From assembly GCF_946408925.1 (NCBI RefSeq), contig NZ_CAMJUE010000007.1, forward strand, positions 1-56,453: a DNA stretch of 56,453 nt, read 5' to 3'. Numbering within the stretch: position 1 is the stretch's first letter; the number at the start of each line of letters is the position of its first letter. Under the pieces are notes generated by a model. That model did no database searches and was not told the DNA's origin. It saw nothing but the letters and a program-made list of their open reading frames with translations. Positions 35,755-47,900 of this stretch are shown here, one piece after another. A program made the position numbers and the translations under genes. This DNA is from an uncultured Methanobrevibacter sp. (lineage in GTDB: Archaea; Methanobacteriota; Methanobacteria; Methanobacteriales; Methanobacteriaceae).

Positions 35755-35791
35755 AAATAAAAAAAGTAAATAGCTAACAATTTAGCTATTT
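35755..35791 (-). terminator. Terminator of the sodium symporter gene
   Basis: AAATAGCTA (35768-35776) and TAGCTATTT (35783-35791) form a 9-bp stem just after the stop codon of the minus-strand gene. On the minus strand a T-rich run (35755-35767) follows. Confidence 0.7.
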
Positions 35792-35795
35792 AAAA

Positions 35796-37280
35796 TCAAT
35801 TTTCCACTTTGTAGTAATTTTTGTTGATTGCCGGCAATTTTGCAAAGATGATCGGAACAACTATAAGGACTACTGTTAATATTCCCATTATGCTAATGCT
35901 CAATCCATCGGCAGTGCTTATGGTTGAATAGATTCCCTGAATCCAAAGTCCTCCAATACAAATCGGTAAAATGTATTTGATTACTGCTTTCCAGGTTTTG
36001 CCGACCTTAATGGATGAGTGTTGATTTAATGTATCTATTAAATCATCGAACTTGTAAATCCAACCGAAGATGATGCATTCAAGAAGTACTGCAAAGAGCA
36101 ATGCAAAGTTGTTGAGGTATGCATCGAAGACTCCAAGTATTGTGCTTCCGATACCTGTTGCAAAAATGCATGATATTAAAAATCCGATAATGCAAACCAC
36201 GGTTGCGGTCTTTTTACGTTCAATGAGGAACTTTTCAGATATTGAGTAGCACACTCCCTCCAGAAGCGCAATCACGGATGTGATTCCTGCAAACAATATG
36301 CATATGAAGAATAGCGGTCCCACTACATATGCTGCAGGTCCCATTATATTGAATACCTGTGGGAAGACTACGAATGCGAGTCCGGTTCCTTCGGTTACAA
36401 GTTCATTGAAGGGAATTCCGGATGTTAATGCCATGAATCCTAAAATTGAAAAGATTCCTATGGAGTTGAACACCTCAAAACCGGAGTTTGAAAATGCAAC
36501 TATTATTGCATTGTCGACCAGTTTGGAACCGTCGGGAAGGTAGCTTGCATATGTCATTGCAATCGCCATACCCAAACTCAGTGAAAATACGATCTGACCA
36601 AATGCCGCCAGCCATACGTCCAGATTGGTCAGTGCACTCCAGTCGGGTGTGAAAATCTGTGTGTATCCGATTGATGCTCCTGGAAGTGTAAGTGAAAATA
36701 TAACAATTCCAACAACTATCAAACAGAGTAGGGGAAGTAATATCTGGCTTACCTTTCCTATTCCGTCATTCAAGTCTCTTCTGATGATTGCCCATGCAAT
36801 GAACCATATCACAAACACTGACACTAAAACATTCGGAACAATTGTGAATATCCCTGACACTGAATCAGTTGCATGCAATACGTTGTTTGCAAAGTATAAA
36901 TCAGGGTTTGCACCCCATGCCTTTGTAAAACTCAACATGATGTAAATGAAGTCCCATCCGACCACACAAACATAATATGTTGTTATTAAAAACACAATCA
37001 ATAAGATTAACCATGCTATTGGTTCTAGTTTTTCCTTAATGGAGAATAATATTCTTGCAATGGATTTCTTGAACTTGAATCCGACGGCATATTCCACAAG
37101 AACAAATGAAATTCCTAAAAGAAATAGTGAAACGATGTATGGAATCATGAATGATCCTCCACCGTTGGAGTAAAGCACATTCGGGAAACGCCATATGTTT
37201 CCAAGTCCAACAGCCGAACCGATCATTGCCATCATAAATGCAAGATTACTATTCCATTCCTGTTTTTTAGTTTCTGTCAT
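35796..37280 (-). CDS. Sodium-dependent transporter (neurotransmitter:sodium symporter family)
   Basis: A 494-residue LeuT-fold symporter with about 11-12 helices. The family start is clear: EWNSNLAFMMAMIGSAVGLGNIWRFPNVLYSNGGGSF holds the unwound helix 1 and Na+ site residues. Helix 6 contains FSLSLGMAIAMTYASYL. Prokaryotic members usually import amino acids with Na+; the substrate here is not known. GTGAT lies before the ATG. It is monocistronic, with its own terminator. Confidence 0.9.
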   Translation of the reverse strand: MTETKKQEWNSNLAFMMAMIGSAVGLGNIWRFPNVLYSNGGGSFMIPYIVSLFLLGISFVLVEYAVGFKFKKSIARILFSIKEKLEPIAWLILLIVFLITTYYVCVVGWDFIYIMLSFTKAWGANPDLYFANNVLHATDSVSGIFTIVPNVLVSVFVIWFIAWAIIRRDLNDGIGKVSQILLPLLCLIVVGIVIFSLTLPGASIGYTQIFTPDWSALTNLDVWLAAFGQIVFSLSLGMAIAMTYASYLPDGSKLVDNAIIVAFSNSGFEVFNSIGIFSILGFMALTSGIPFNELVTEGTGLAFVVFPQVFNIMGPAAYVVGPLFFICILFAGITSVIALLEGVCYSISEKFLIERKKTATVVCIIGFLISCIFATGIGSTILGVFDAYLNNFALLFAVLLECIIFGWIYKFDDLIDTLNQHSSIKVGKTWKAVIKYILPICIGGLWIQGIYSTISTADGLSISIMGILTVVLIVVPIIFAKLPAINKNYYKVEN

Positions 37281-37531
37281 TTTATCACATTAATTTTATA
37301 CTTATAATGTTTGTTTTTGAAGTTTATATATTATTGTATTCAGTTGACTAAACCTGAAATATTCTTATTTGACAATTGATGAATAAATAATAATGGTATC
37401 AATAAAATACTTGAAAATTATTCGTTTGGCAAAAACACCAATATTTTATTGCACTTTTAAGATTATTTAATTTTTTTTATTAAATTTTGTTTAAAAAATA
37501 GTAAAAATGGGAGGTTAACTCTCAACATGAT

Positions 37532-38605
37532 TCAAGCGGGAGTTTCCTTAAGCTTCAGGTATTCATCAATCGCCTCACGGGTGGTTCCAACAACCAAACG
37601 GTAATGAGAGGGCTTGCCGTTGATGATTACCTTTTCAACCTTCCCCTTGGCGATGACATGCTCACCGTCAACCACTTCACCGGCATAGGTATGGGTGAAT
37701 GAAACGATTTCGGTTAGGGGATAGTCCACACCGTCAAGATGTCTCACGTTTTCAATGGTGTAGAGTGACGGGTTGTCATATGCTCCAAGGGCGCTAATGA
37801 TGTCCGCTTCGATTTTTTCAACTCCCTGAGGTTCATATACTGTATCTCCCCATTCACCTTCAATTTCACTGTAGTCCTTTGTGGCGAGAATATCGAAAAG
37901 GGTTCCGTTTATTGTTCCACGGTTGGCCTTTCGGTTTTCATACCATCTGAACTCCTCTTTGGTAAGGCTTTCATCAAACATCCTCTTGTCATAGACAAAA
38001 TCCCAATAGTCGTCGGTTATTCCCTCAACCTTTATTGTCTTGCCGATCTCTTCAATATGAATTTCCTCTCCCCGATATTTTTTGAATGCCTCAATTGCCC
38101 TTCGGTGATTGTCAAGGCCATAGACCACAAAGTCCAGGTCTGAAACGTCACTCTTTTGAAGGCCCGGAAGTATTGAGCCTGAAATTCCAAGATGGTCATA
38201 GGGGATGTCTGCCTTGAAATGGAAAAAGTCCGCAACATCCATGAGCTTTGATATGAGCTCGGGATTTTTGACCTCTCCGCCGTTGTCAAATGTTTCCTTA
38301 AGTCCCAACAATCTCTGGTCGGGTTTTATGATTCTTTCAACCTTGTCCAATGGCACACCCATCATCTCGACATTGGTAACATCACTGAAATACAGATATT
38401 CAGGGTGGTTTTCCCTGAGATAAGTGTATGCTTCCTCAGAGCCTACTTTCCTGTATCTTTTGCCGTCCTTTTCACGGTCACCCTTTTCATCGGGTATGTA
38501 TCTTAAAAATGAAATCACTCTGTCTTTTGGGTGAATGTAATTTGTTGATGCGAAATACAAATCATCGCTTGTATAAATAAAATCTCTGGTTCTAACTTGC
38601 TGCAT
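37532..38605 (-). CDS. Archaeal nucleotidyltransferase-fold protein (COG1665-like)
   Basis: A 357-residue cytosolic protein. In the middle, GISGSILPGLQKSDVSDLDFVVYG (about 141-165) is a polymerase-beta-type motif: GS followed by D-x-D in the metal site. The N-terminal about 60 residues (TRDFIYTSDDLYFASTNYIHP) and a beta-rich C-terminal domain (about 265-350) match the archaeal predicted nucleotidyltransferase group. Substrate and role are unknown. AGGAGA 7 bp upstream supports the ATG. The stop is followed by AT-rich DNA without a clear hairpin. Confidence 0.7.
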   Translation of the reverse strand: MQQVRTRDFIYTSDDLYFASTNYIHPKDRVISFLRYIPDEKGDREKDGKRYRKVGSEEAYTYLRENHPEYLYFSDVTNVEMMGVPLDKVERIIKPDQRLLGLKETFDNGGEVKNPELISKLMDVADFFHFKADIPYDHLGISGSILPGLQKSDVSDLDFVVYGLDNHRRAIEAFKKYRGEEIHIEEIGKTIKVEGITDDYWDFVYDKRMFDESLTKEEFRWYENRKANRGTINGTLFDILATKDYSEIEGEWGDTVYEPQGVEKIEADIISALGAYDNPSLYTIENVRHLDGVDYPLTEIVSFTHTYAGEVVDGEHVIAKGKVEKVIINGKPSHYRLVVGTTREAIDEYLKLKETPA

Positions 38606-38835
38606 AATATTTTCTCCTATATAATAATATATGGAGGTTGGCTTTTAAAATTGTTGTGCATTGAAAGAATGATGCATGTTGGTGATGTGGCATGGTGTAA
38701 TGTTTACCTTGCGGCGATATTAGTTGTACATATCGACAAACAAACAATTGTTATACATTAAAATAGTTTCATATAATAAAAACAAATTCCTGAATTGTAT
38801 ATAAAAATTCCTATTTTTTGCACATTTATGATAAC
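38606..38835. other. Intergenic region between the nucleotidyltransferase and giant-protein genes
   Basis: AT-rich DNA between divergent genes, with no reading frame of note, tRNA or repeat array. I see nothing in it beyond probable upstream promoter sequence for either gene. Confidence 0.5.
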
Positions 38836-38845
38836 TTTATATAAT
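38836..38845 (+). promoter_or_regulatory. TATA box of the giant surface-protein gene
   Basis: TTTATATAAT is a good archaeal TATA box. With initiation about 25-30 bp downstream, the transcript would start near 38865-38872, immediately before a hairpin in the leader. Confidence 0.5.
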
Positions 38846-38874
38846 ATCAAAACTAATATAACAACTGTATAAAC

Positions 38875-38898
38875 AAAAACCCAACTTGTTGGATTTTT
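38875..38898 (+). promoter_or_regulatory. Leader hairpin ending in a T-run before the giant gene
   Basis: AAAAACCCAA (38875-38884) pairs with TTGGATTTTT (38889-38898) around CTTG: nine of ten pairs, with one C-A mismatch. It lies near the predicted 5' end of the mRNA and six bases before the ribosome binding site. It could be an attenuator or stability element. Confidence 0.5.
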
Positions 38899-38904
38899 GT
38901 AACT

Positions 38905-38910
38905 GGAGGT
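38905..38910 (+). promoter_or_regulatory. Ribosome binding site that decides the giant gene's start
   Basis: GGAGGT is a full Shine-Dalgarno sequence. It stands 7 bases before ATT 38918, ideal for initiation there, but 34 bases before the first ATG (38945), too far to serve it. Confidence 0.7.
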
Positions 38911-38917
38911 TAAATTT

Positions 38918-41900
38918 ATTAAATCAAAAATTATTATTGTCTGTATGATTCTAGTCATGCTGGTTTCCATAACAACAGTTGTGGCCAGTGACGTTGACGA
39001 TTCAACTACAGGCGCAAACGACAACAATCTGACGGTTCAAAACAGTGTTGAAAACACTGTTGTTGGATCTGAAAATCAGGAAATGATAAATACAGGACAG
39101 GACACTGGAGGTGATCAGGAGGATACACTTTCGGCCAGTTCTGATGAGGATGTTTTGAGTGAAATGGATTTCTATCAATTGAGTTATGATATAAATCATG
39201 GGGGATCTTATATTACTTTAAATGATGATTATAAGTATCCTGGCACATACAATGAACCAGTGGAAATTTACTATCATGATAATTTTGTTCTTGATGGTCA
39301 AGGACATACAATAGATGGTAATGGCAAAACATCTATTTTTAAAATACAGTCATATGTTCATAATGTGACTTTTAAGAATATTAAATTCATTAATTCTGGA
39401 AAATCTGCAATTATTTTTGACCATACTTATGATAGTATTTTTAATTCATTTAATTTTATTAATTGTACATTTGAAAATAATAATGGTAATAATGGCGGAG
39501 CCATATGTTGTGGAGACATTCATGGTGTAATAAACATTACCAATTCAACTTTTAATAATAATTCTGCTTCTGGTAGAGGTGGGGCTCTTTATTGTGGTAA
39601 TGTAAAGAATATGCACACTACAATAAATATTGAAAACACTGTTTTTACTGAAAACCATGCATATGGTTATGGGGGAGTAATCTATACATATCAGTCTGCA
39701 GATTTATATATTAAATTTTCAAACTTTACCCGCAACTATGGTTATAGTGAAGGAGGAGTTATTAGAAATTCTGGAATCTTAGATATCGACGGATGTAACT
39801 TTTATTCAAATAGAGCTCATACTAGTGATGGGGGTGTGATTTTTATGGGACAAACTGTGGCAACTAATATTAAAAATTCTCGCTTTGAAGATAATTATTC
39901 AATTAGGAGAGGTGGTGTAATAATGAGTTATGGTGTTACCTTTGATGATTGTGTCTTTGTTAACAATGGTGTAGACCCTGACGGTGCTGGCGATTATGGT
40001 CGTGGAGGAGTTCTGTTTTCTAGAGATGGTACTAATGTTTTTAGAAATTGTAATTTCACTGGCAATTTTGCTCGAGAGGGTGGTGTAATGTGTTCAGATT
40101 ATAGGACATTTGTTCTGTCAACATTTGCATGTAATTTCGATAATAATTCTGCTTCTACAAATGGGGGTGTAATTTTCAGTGCTGCAAAGAGTACTACAAC
40201 AGTTTCAAATTCATATTTCAATAATAACTCTGCTCAACTTGGTGGGGCTATTCTAACAATGTATGAGAAGGGTGTTACAACTGGAACTTTTATGGTGCAG
40301 GAGTCTGAATTTACTAACAATAAAGCATCCATTGATGGAGGGGCACTTTATATTGGAACTTCAAATTATCAAATTGAATCTACAACATTTCGTAATAACA
40401 CTGCATCTATGGGAGGCGCTATTTATTGTGGTGGTAATAATGGGTTTGTAAATAAATGTACTTTTGAATCAAATAATGCAGTTACAGGTGTTTCAGTGTA
40501 CTGGAAATCAAATAACGGTGAAATTATTAGGTCCACATTTAAGGATGATTATCCAACTAGAAGTTCTGTTTATTGGGAAGGTACTGGTGGAAAAATATCT
40601 CAATCCGCTTTCAATGGTACAAATGTAATTCATATTGCCAATACTGCATCAGTTGTTCTTACATCAAACACTCAAACTTCAAGTTCATATGATGGATCTT
40701 CCGTAAATGTTGAAGGTCAGGCTTCATTTTCCCTAAATGAATTTATGAATGCAATCTATAATAAGGGTGTAATTTTATCACAAACATACATGATAACCTT
40801 AAATAATATTACTGTAATCACTGATGTTAATTCATTGCCAGTGTTTTCACGTATTGAAGATGATAACGGAAACTCCATTAAAGTTGATGAAAACATAACA
40901 ATTTTTTATGATAATGGTGTTCAATTGGCAACCACATTCAATAATACAGATTATGTGGCTTATGTAAGCAATCTTGCCATCGGATTACATAATTTTACTT
41001 CTTCAGGTTATAAGACTTCCAGTTTTAATAACATTGAAATTAAAGATGGTAAAATATTATACTTGGTATTGAATCTTACAGTTAATCAAACTAATTATGG
41101 TGAGAAGGTTGTATTTACAGCAACTCTTGTTAACACCACTATCAATGGTACAATTGTATTTAATGTGAATGATGTTAACTATTATCAGCCTCTTATAAAT
41201 GGTGTTTCTAATTTAACATTATATAATTTGGCTCCTAACGAATATAGGATTACTGCAACATATAAGGAATTCAATCAGACATTAAATGCTAATGTTACTA
41301 TTGATGTGCAATTGCGTAACAGTACCATAAATATTATTGCCAATAACATTACTTATGGTGGGGTTGTTACTGTTAATATAACTACTACTAATGGTACAAC
41401 TGGTACTGTTCATCTATTTGTTAATAATAAGATGTATACAGTCACATTAAAAAATAGTACTGCTCAACTTAATCTAACTAATCTGGCAGGAGGGTCATAT
41501 ACCATATTTGGAGTATATAATGGTGATATAAACTTTAATGGTAATTATAATGAGACTTCATTCACTGTTAGTAAGCTGAATGCTACTATAACCATTAATG
41601 CTACTAATGTTAATATGGGTGAAACTGCAGTTATAAGAGTTAATATGCCTGCTGATGCGAATGGTAATATATTGGTATATGTGGATAGTAAAGTATATTC
41701 ATTTACAAGACAACCAATAGTAGTTACTGTTAATAATCTAACTGCAGGTAATCATACTGTAAGGGTAATATATGATGGTAATAGTAAATACAATCCAAAC
41801 AGTACAAGTACCTCTTTTATGATAAATAAGATTAATCCAAAACCTTCCATTGTTGTAAGAGATATTAAGGTGGGGGATATTGCTAATATTACAGTTAATC

Positions 41901-44900
41901 TTGATGGTGCTACCAATGCTACAGGTCTTGTTTTATTGACCATTAATGGTATGCAGTATTTCACTAATGCCAATAAAACCAAGGCAACATTTTCAATATC
42001 TGGTCTGGCATATGGAAAATATAACGTAACTGCCACATATATAGAAGATGATGTATATTTCACCAACTCAACTAATGCATCTTTCAAAGTTGACTATGTG
42101 GAAATCACTCCGGCTTTCACTTATTCAGTTGATGAAGATTTGAATGTCATTGCAAATGTAACCGTTCCAAGTGATGCAAACGGAGATATTATTATTGAAG
42201 TGGACGGTAAAAACTACACATCAAATCTTGTAAAAGGCGTAGTAAGTGTATCAATCAATGGTTTGGGCGGTGGACAGTATCCGGTAAAAATCTACTTTGC
42301 AAATGATACAAAATATCTTGCAATAAATACTACTGATTCAATAACATTGAGGAAGGTTGATCCTGCAATTCGCATTGGTTCAGAACATATCTATGTTGGG
42401 GATAATGCAACAATTACTGTCACTCTTCCAAGTGATGCAACAGGTAATGTAACAATATTCATTAATAAAAATAATTATGATACTAAACCTATTGTAAATG
42501 GAAGTGCAACATTTACTGTATCTGGTCTGGCATTTGGTAATTATACAGTTGATGCAAATTACACTGGGGATAGAAAATATAATTCCATTAAAAAAGATGG
42601 AATATTGGTTGTTAGAAAAGTGGACCCAAACCCTTATTCATATATTAGTGTTGAGGATATTTTCGTAGGCGAAACTGCAACATTCAACATTACAATGCCA
42701 AGCGATTTAACTGCCAAAATCAATTTGACTGTACAGGGTGAAACCCATGTAGTCAATATTACAAACGGTTTCGGACAAATCAATATTACTGGACTAAAAT
42801 GGGGTCTTCCGGTTCCGGTTCATGCATCATTCTTGGGTAATGAAAAGTATTTAAAATGTGAAAGGGATTATACTGCATTTTCAGTTCACAGGATTACAAA
42901 CTATCCTATCAACATCACTGCAACTACAAATTCAACAAGTGCAAATATTACTGTAACATTGCCTAATGATGCTAATGGAGAAGGTAATATCACTATTGAT
43001 AATAGGGTGTTCCCAGTTACTTATGTAAACGGTAAGGCTAATGTCACTGTTGATAAATTGGTCGCAGGTCAACAGTATGTTGTTGATGCATATTTTACAG
43101 GTGATGATAAATATACCGAAGGTGGAGCAAGTAGAACATTAAATAGTAATAAAACACTTGACTATAATTTCACAGCGGCTGCTAAGGACATATTTGTCGG
43201 TCAAACTGCATACATTAACGTTTACTTACCAAACATTACCAATGGTACAATCACTATTAGAGTTCCCGGCAGAACTCCATATACATATAACGTTAATGAA
43301 ACATTTGTAAATGGAACCTATGATTTCCCAGTTTATAATTTGGCTGCTGGAAGGTATACATGTTACGTTACATACAGTGGTAATGAGATGTATGAATCAA
43401 GTACCAGATCAGGTACAATTGTTGTATCCAAAATCAACACTTCTCCAATTATAAGCTTCAATACCACTTATGTTGGTCAGAACCTAACTATACAGGTCAC
43501 TTTGCCTAGTGATTCAAACGGTACAGTTAACATAACAATTAATGAAAATGTTTACAATGCTACTGTAGTCAATGGAACTGCATATGTAAAGATTCCGGGA
43601 TTGCTTGCTAATACGTATCCTGCAAGTTTATACTACAGCGGTAATGAAAAGTACAATAACCGTACCCAGCCATTTGATGTGACAATCTCAAAAGTTCATG
43701 AATATCAATTTGATCTTGGAGTAATTGACATTAAGGTTGGGGATAATGAAACAATAACTATCAAATTGCCTTCAGACATTGATGTAGATGTAGTAATCAG
43801 TATACCTGGTTATATTAATGAAACTATTCCGTTAACAAATGGAACCGCAACATTCAATGCCACCGGATTTAAAGTTGGAAGATACAATGTAACTGCAAGC
43901 ATCAAGAATAGTGTAAAATATATTGATGATGATGTAACCAGATATTTCACTGTTTCACCGATTGATGACTATCTGTTTAACTTGCATAATGTGAATACGA
44001 CTATTGTAAGGGACAACATTACATTCATATTGGATTTACCTAAAGATGCAACAGGTAATGTGACAGTATTCATCTTCAATGAAAATCATACTGCCGAAGT
44101 TAAAGGTGGTGTAGCCACAATCAAGGTTCCTACCACTCAACAGGGCAATTATCAATTTACAATAAGCTTTAAGGAAGAAGGCAAATATGTCTATAAATCA
44201 CAATCAGGTTATGCATTTGTTGTAAAGACAAATCCAAATGTAAACTTGATTTATAATGCAAGTGTTGATGTTGATAAAAATGTAACTGTGACATTTGTTC
44301 TCGATAAGGATGCAACAGGTAATGTAACCATTACAAGCCGGGGTGTATCATACACTGCAAAACTTGTTAACGGAAGTGCCAACGTAACAATTAAAGGATA
44401 TCCGATATCATCCACATATTCCCCATCAGTATCATACACTGGTGATGAAAAATATAATCCATATTCCGGAACAATTACAATCACCTCTCATAAAGTAGAT
44501 GATTATGATATAACTGTAAACGTTTCAAATATCACTGTGGATGATGAGGAATTGGTAAACATTTCAATTCCAAGTGACGCAACAGAAGATGTATTGGTTT
44601 CAGGTAACTTCTCAGACAATACAATCTCAGTTAAACTCACCAACGGAAACGCAACATTTACAATAAAAGATTTACCTGCCGGAACCTACTACATCAATGT
44701 AAGATACCAAGGATATCAAAAGTATGCCGACAAGAATGTGACAAAAATATTTAGAGTTGACAAGGTTGTACCTCCAATTTCATTAGAATTTGTAAACAAT
44801 GACACTATTGTTGTCAGATTGCCTGCTCTTGCAAATGGTCTTGCAAACATAACTGTTGGAAATGATTTAATAAAAACTCAAATCAACATTACCAATGGTG

Positions 44901-47900
44901 TCGGATCATTGAATATAAGTGGCATACGTCCGGGCAGCTATTCAGTCAACGCTACATTCCTGGGAGGTGCAAGATACCTGCAAAACAGTACAAATATTAC
45001 AATTGAAATTCCAAAAATCAAGGAATACCTCCTGCCTATTACAGTTAAGGACATAATAGTCGGTGAAAATGCTACAATAACTATTGAAGCGCCATTTAAT
45101 GCCACCGGCAAAATGAATTTAACAATTAACAATGGAGATGTTATTGAAGTGCCTATTGTAAATGGTTTTGCCATATATAATGCTACTAAATTGGCTGTTG
45201 GCAAGTACAATGTTTCTGTAAGTTATGCAAATGTTGAATATGAAATTCAAACAAACACTTCCAAATTTGAAGTTAAACAAATTAAAACTAATATTGAAAC
45301 AAAAGTTACAGGTAATTCAACCAACATTAAAGTTAATGTAACCTTAACTGAAAGTGTATATGGTGGTAATTTAACAATCACTATTGATGGAACTCATTAT
45401 AAATTCACACAGATTACTACAAACAAAATAAATTTAACCGTTCCAAGTCTTCCGGGTGAACACGCAATATTTATAGAGTATTCCGGTGATGAAAACCATA
45501 CATATGCAGAGGATTTCATTCCTTTTGAAACTTTCAAAATAAGTGATTATTCATTAACAGTTGATGCAGATGATTTGATAACTGTTGTTGACAATAATAT
45601 TGTAACCGTAATACTTCCAAAAGGAATAGTTGGTGAGGTATATATTTATATTAATGATGAGTTATATGATGAAGCTGCACAGATTAATTCCACAACCGGA
45701 AAAGCAACTTTGGTATTGGATAGGTTGCCAAGCGGCAATTACACAATCAGAGCAGCTTTCTCAAGCAATCGTTATGAATTAAAAGAAAACACAACCAACT
45801 TCACAGTCATAAAGTTAAACACAACAATCAGTGTAAACGTAACAGACATTACAAAAGACTTAACAGAAGTAATCAATGTTACTGTAAACAAGAATGCTAC
45901 TGGGTATGTTGAAATATTTGTAAATAACGTAACTTTCAGAGTTAAAGTGGAAAATGGATCTGCAATATTGCTCAGATCCAACTTGGATGATAAGGTTTAT
46001 AATGTTACTGCAACCTACATTGGTGATGATTATTACAATTCAAACACAACCAATGTAAGTTTCACAGTCTCAAAAATCCCAGTAAACATTACAATCACTG
46101 CAAAAGACATTGTCATCGGTCAGGAAGCAAACTTCACTATAAACACTTCAAGACCGATTACAGATCAGGTGACTGTAAGAATAGGCAATAGAAACTACAC
46201 TGCTATTCTCTATAATGGTGTAGGTACTTTAATTGTTCTCGGACAGAATATCGGCACTCACAACGTTACCGTAATCTATGAAGGTGATGATGATTACCTG
46301 CCTGCAAACGACACAATCAACATAACAGTGCATGATAAGCTTCCAACCTCTGTAAAAGTAAATGTGACCAACATTACAGTCGGTGAAACCGTAACAATCT
46401 ATGTGAATGTTACCGGTGCTCAAAACGGTACCGTAACAATCTACATGTTGGGTAATCCGATTGTTAAAACAGTTGTAAACGGCACTGCAAACTTCACATA
46501 CCCCAACCTGGCAGCACGTGGCTACCACTTCACTGTGGAATACAATGAAAACACATTCTACAAGTCAAGCACTGCTACCGGAGACTTTACAGTATTCAAG
46601 AAATCTGCTCCAATCAGTGCCACTGTAACCAATGCTACTGTAGGAGACACTGAATACATTAATGTTTACCTGCCAACAAACGCTACAGGTAACATATTGC
46701 TTTCCGTAAACGGTTCAAACTACTACTCACCACTTAAGGGTGGTGTTGCAAGGTTTAACGTAACTGGTCTTGCAATAGGTAATCACACTGCACACATTAC
46801 ATTCAGAGGAGATGACAATTATCTCGCAAACGAAACAGATATTAATTTAACAACCGCTAAACGTGTACTTACAATCAACATTACTTCAGAAAAACCTGTA
46901 ATCGTTATTGGACATCCGGTTGTTTTCATTATTCAAACATCTGCTAACGTTACAGAAGTGGTGACAGTTAAAATCATTGACAGAACCACAAATGCTGAGG
47001 TTTCAAGCAACAATACATTTGTCGAAAACGGTAAGGGCACATACACAGTCTTAGGATTGGCTGCAGGTAACTATACTGCTAAGGTAATATTTGCAGGTAA
47101 CAGTCAATATGATAGAGTTACCAACAAGACCAACTTCACAGTATCAGGTAAATTGCCGACCAGCTTGAATATTAGTGTGGCCAATATCGTTTTAGGAGAA
47201 AACGCTACAATTTATGTGAATGTGACCGGTGCTTTAACAGGTAGAGTAACACTTAACATGGCTGGAAATCCTCAAACCAAGGATGTTGTCGACGGTAAGG
47301 TCAACTTCACAGTATCCGGATTGTCCGCACGTGACTATCACGTAACCGTAACATATGTTGAAAACGATAATTATCTCACAAGCACCAACGCAACAGACTT
47401 TACAGTATACAGGAAAAACTCAACAGTTTCAATCAATGCCACAAACATCCTTGTGGGCGAAACTGAAGTATTCAATGTAACTGTAACTCCAGGTGCAACT
47501 GGTTATGTCTTAATCAGCTTTGCTGATTTTAAACACTACGTGGACATTAACACAACAAACAACTTCCTGGTTCCTGTTGCTGATCTGCCTGTAGGGGAAT
47601 ATAATGTGACTATAACCTACTCCGGTGACAGCAATTACTTCAATTCAACCGGTAATTCTTCATTCAACATTACAAAACGTGTGACTCCAATTGTCATTTC
47701 ATGCAATCCGATTATCATTGAAGGTCATTCCGTAACATTCGCAATCACAACCAACAGCACAATAACTGAAGTTGTAACAATCCGTGTGAATGGCACAAAC
47801 TACACATCATTTGTAGTAAACGGCAGAGGAAACTACACAGTATACAACCTGCCTTCCGGTAATCACACTGCATATGTATACCTTGCTGAAAACTCCAGAT

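Noticed and set aside
37281-37531. Hidden gene or RNA in the gap before the nucleotidyltransferase
   Set aside because: AT-rich sequence with frequent stops in all frames and no convincing hairpin or tRNA-like T loop.
46229-46528. Open frames antisense to the giant gene, e.g. a Cys-rich 99-codon frame
   Set aside because: They recur wherever the repeat DNA is read backwards, lack ribosome binding sites and follow the codon pattern of the sense gene. They are shadows.
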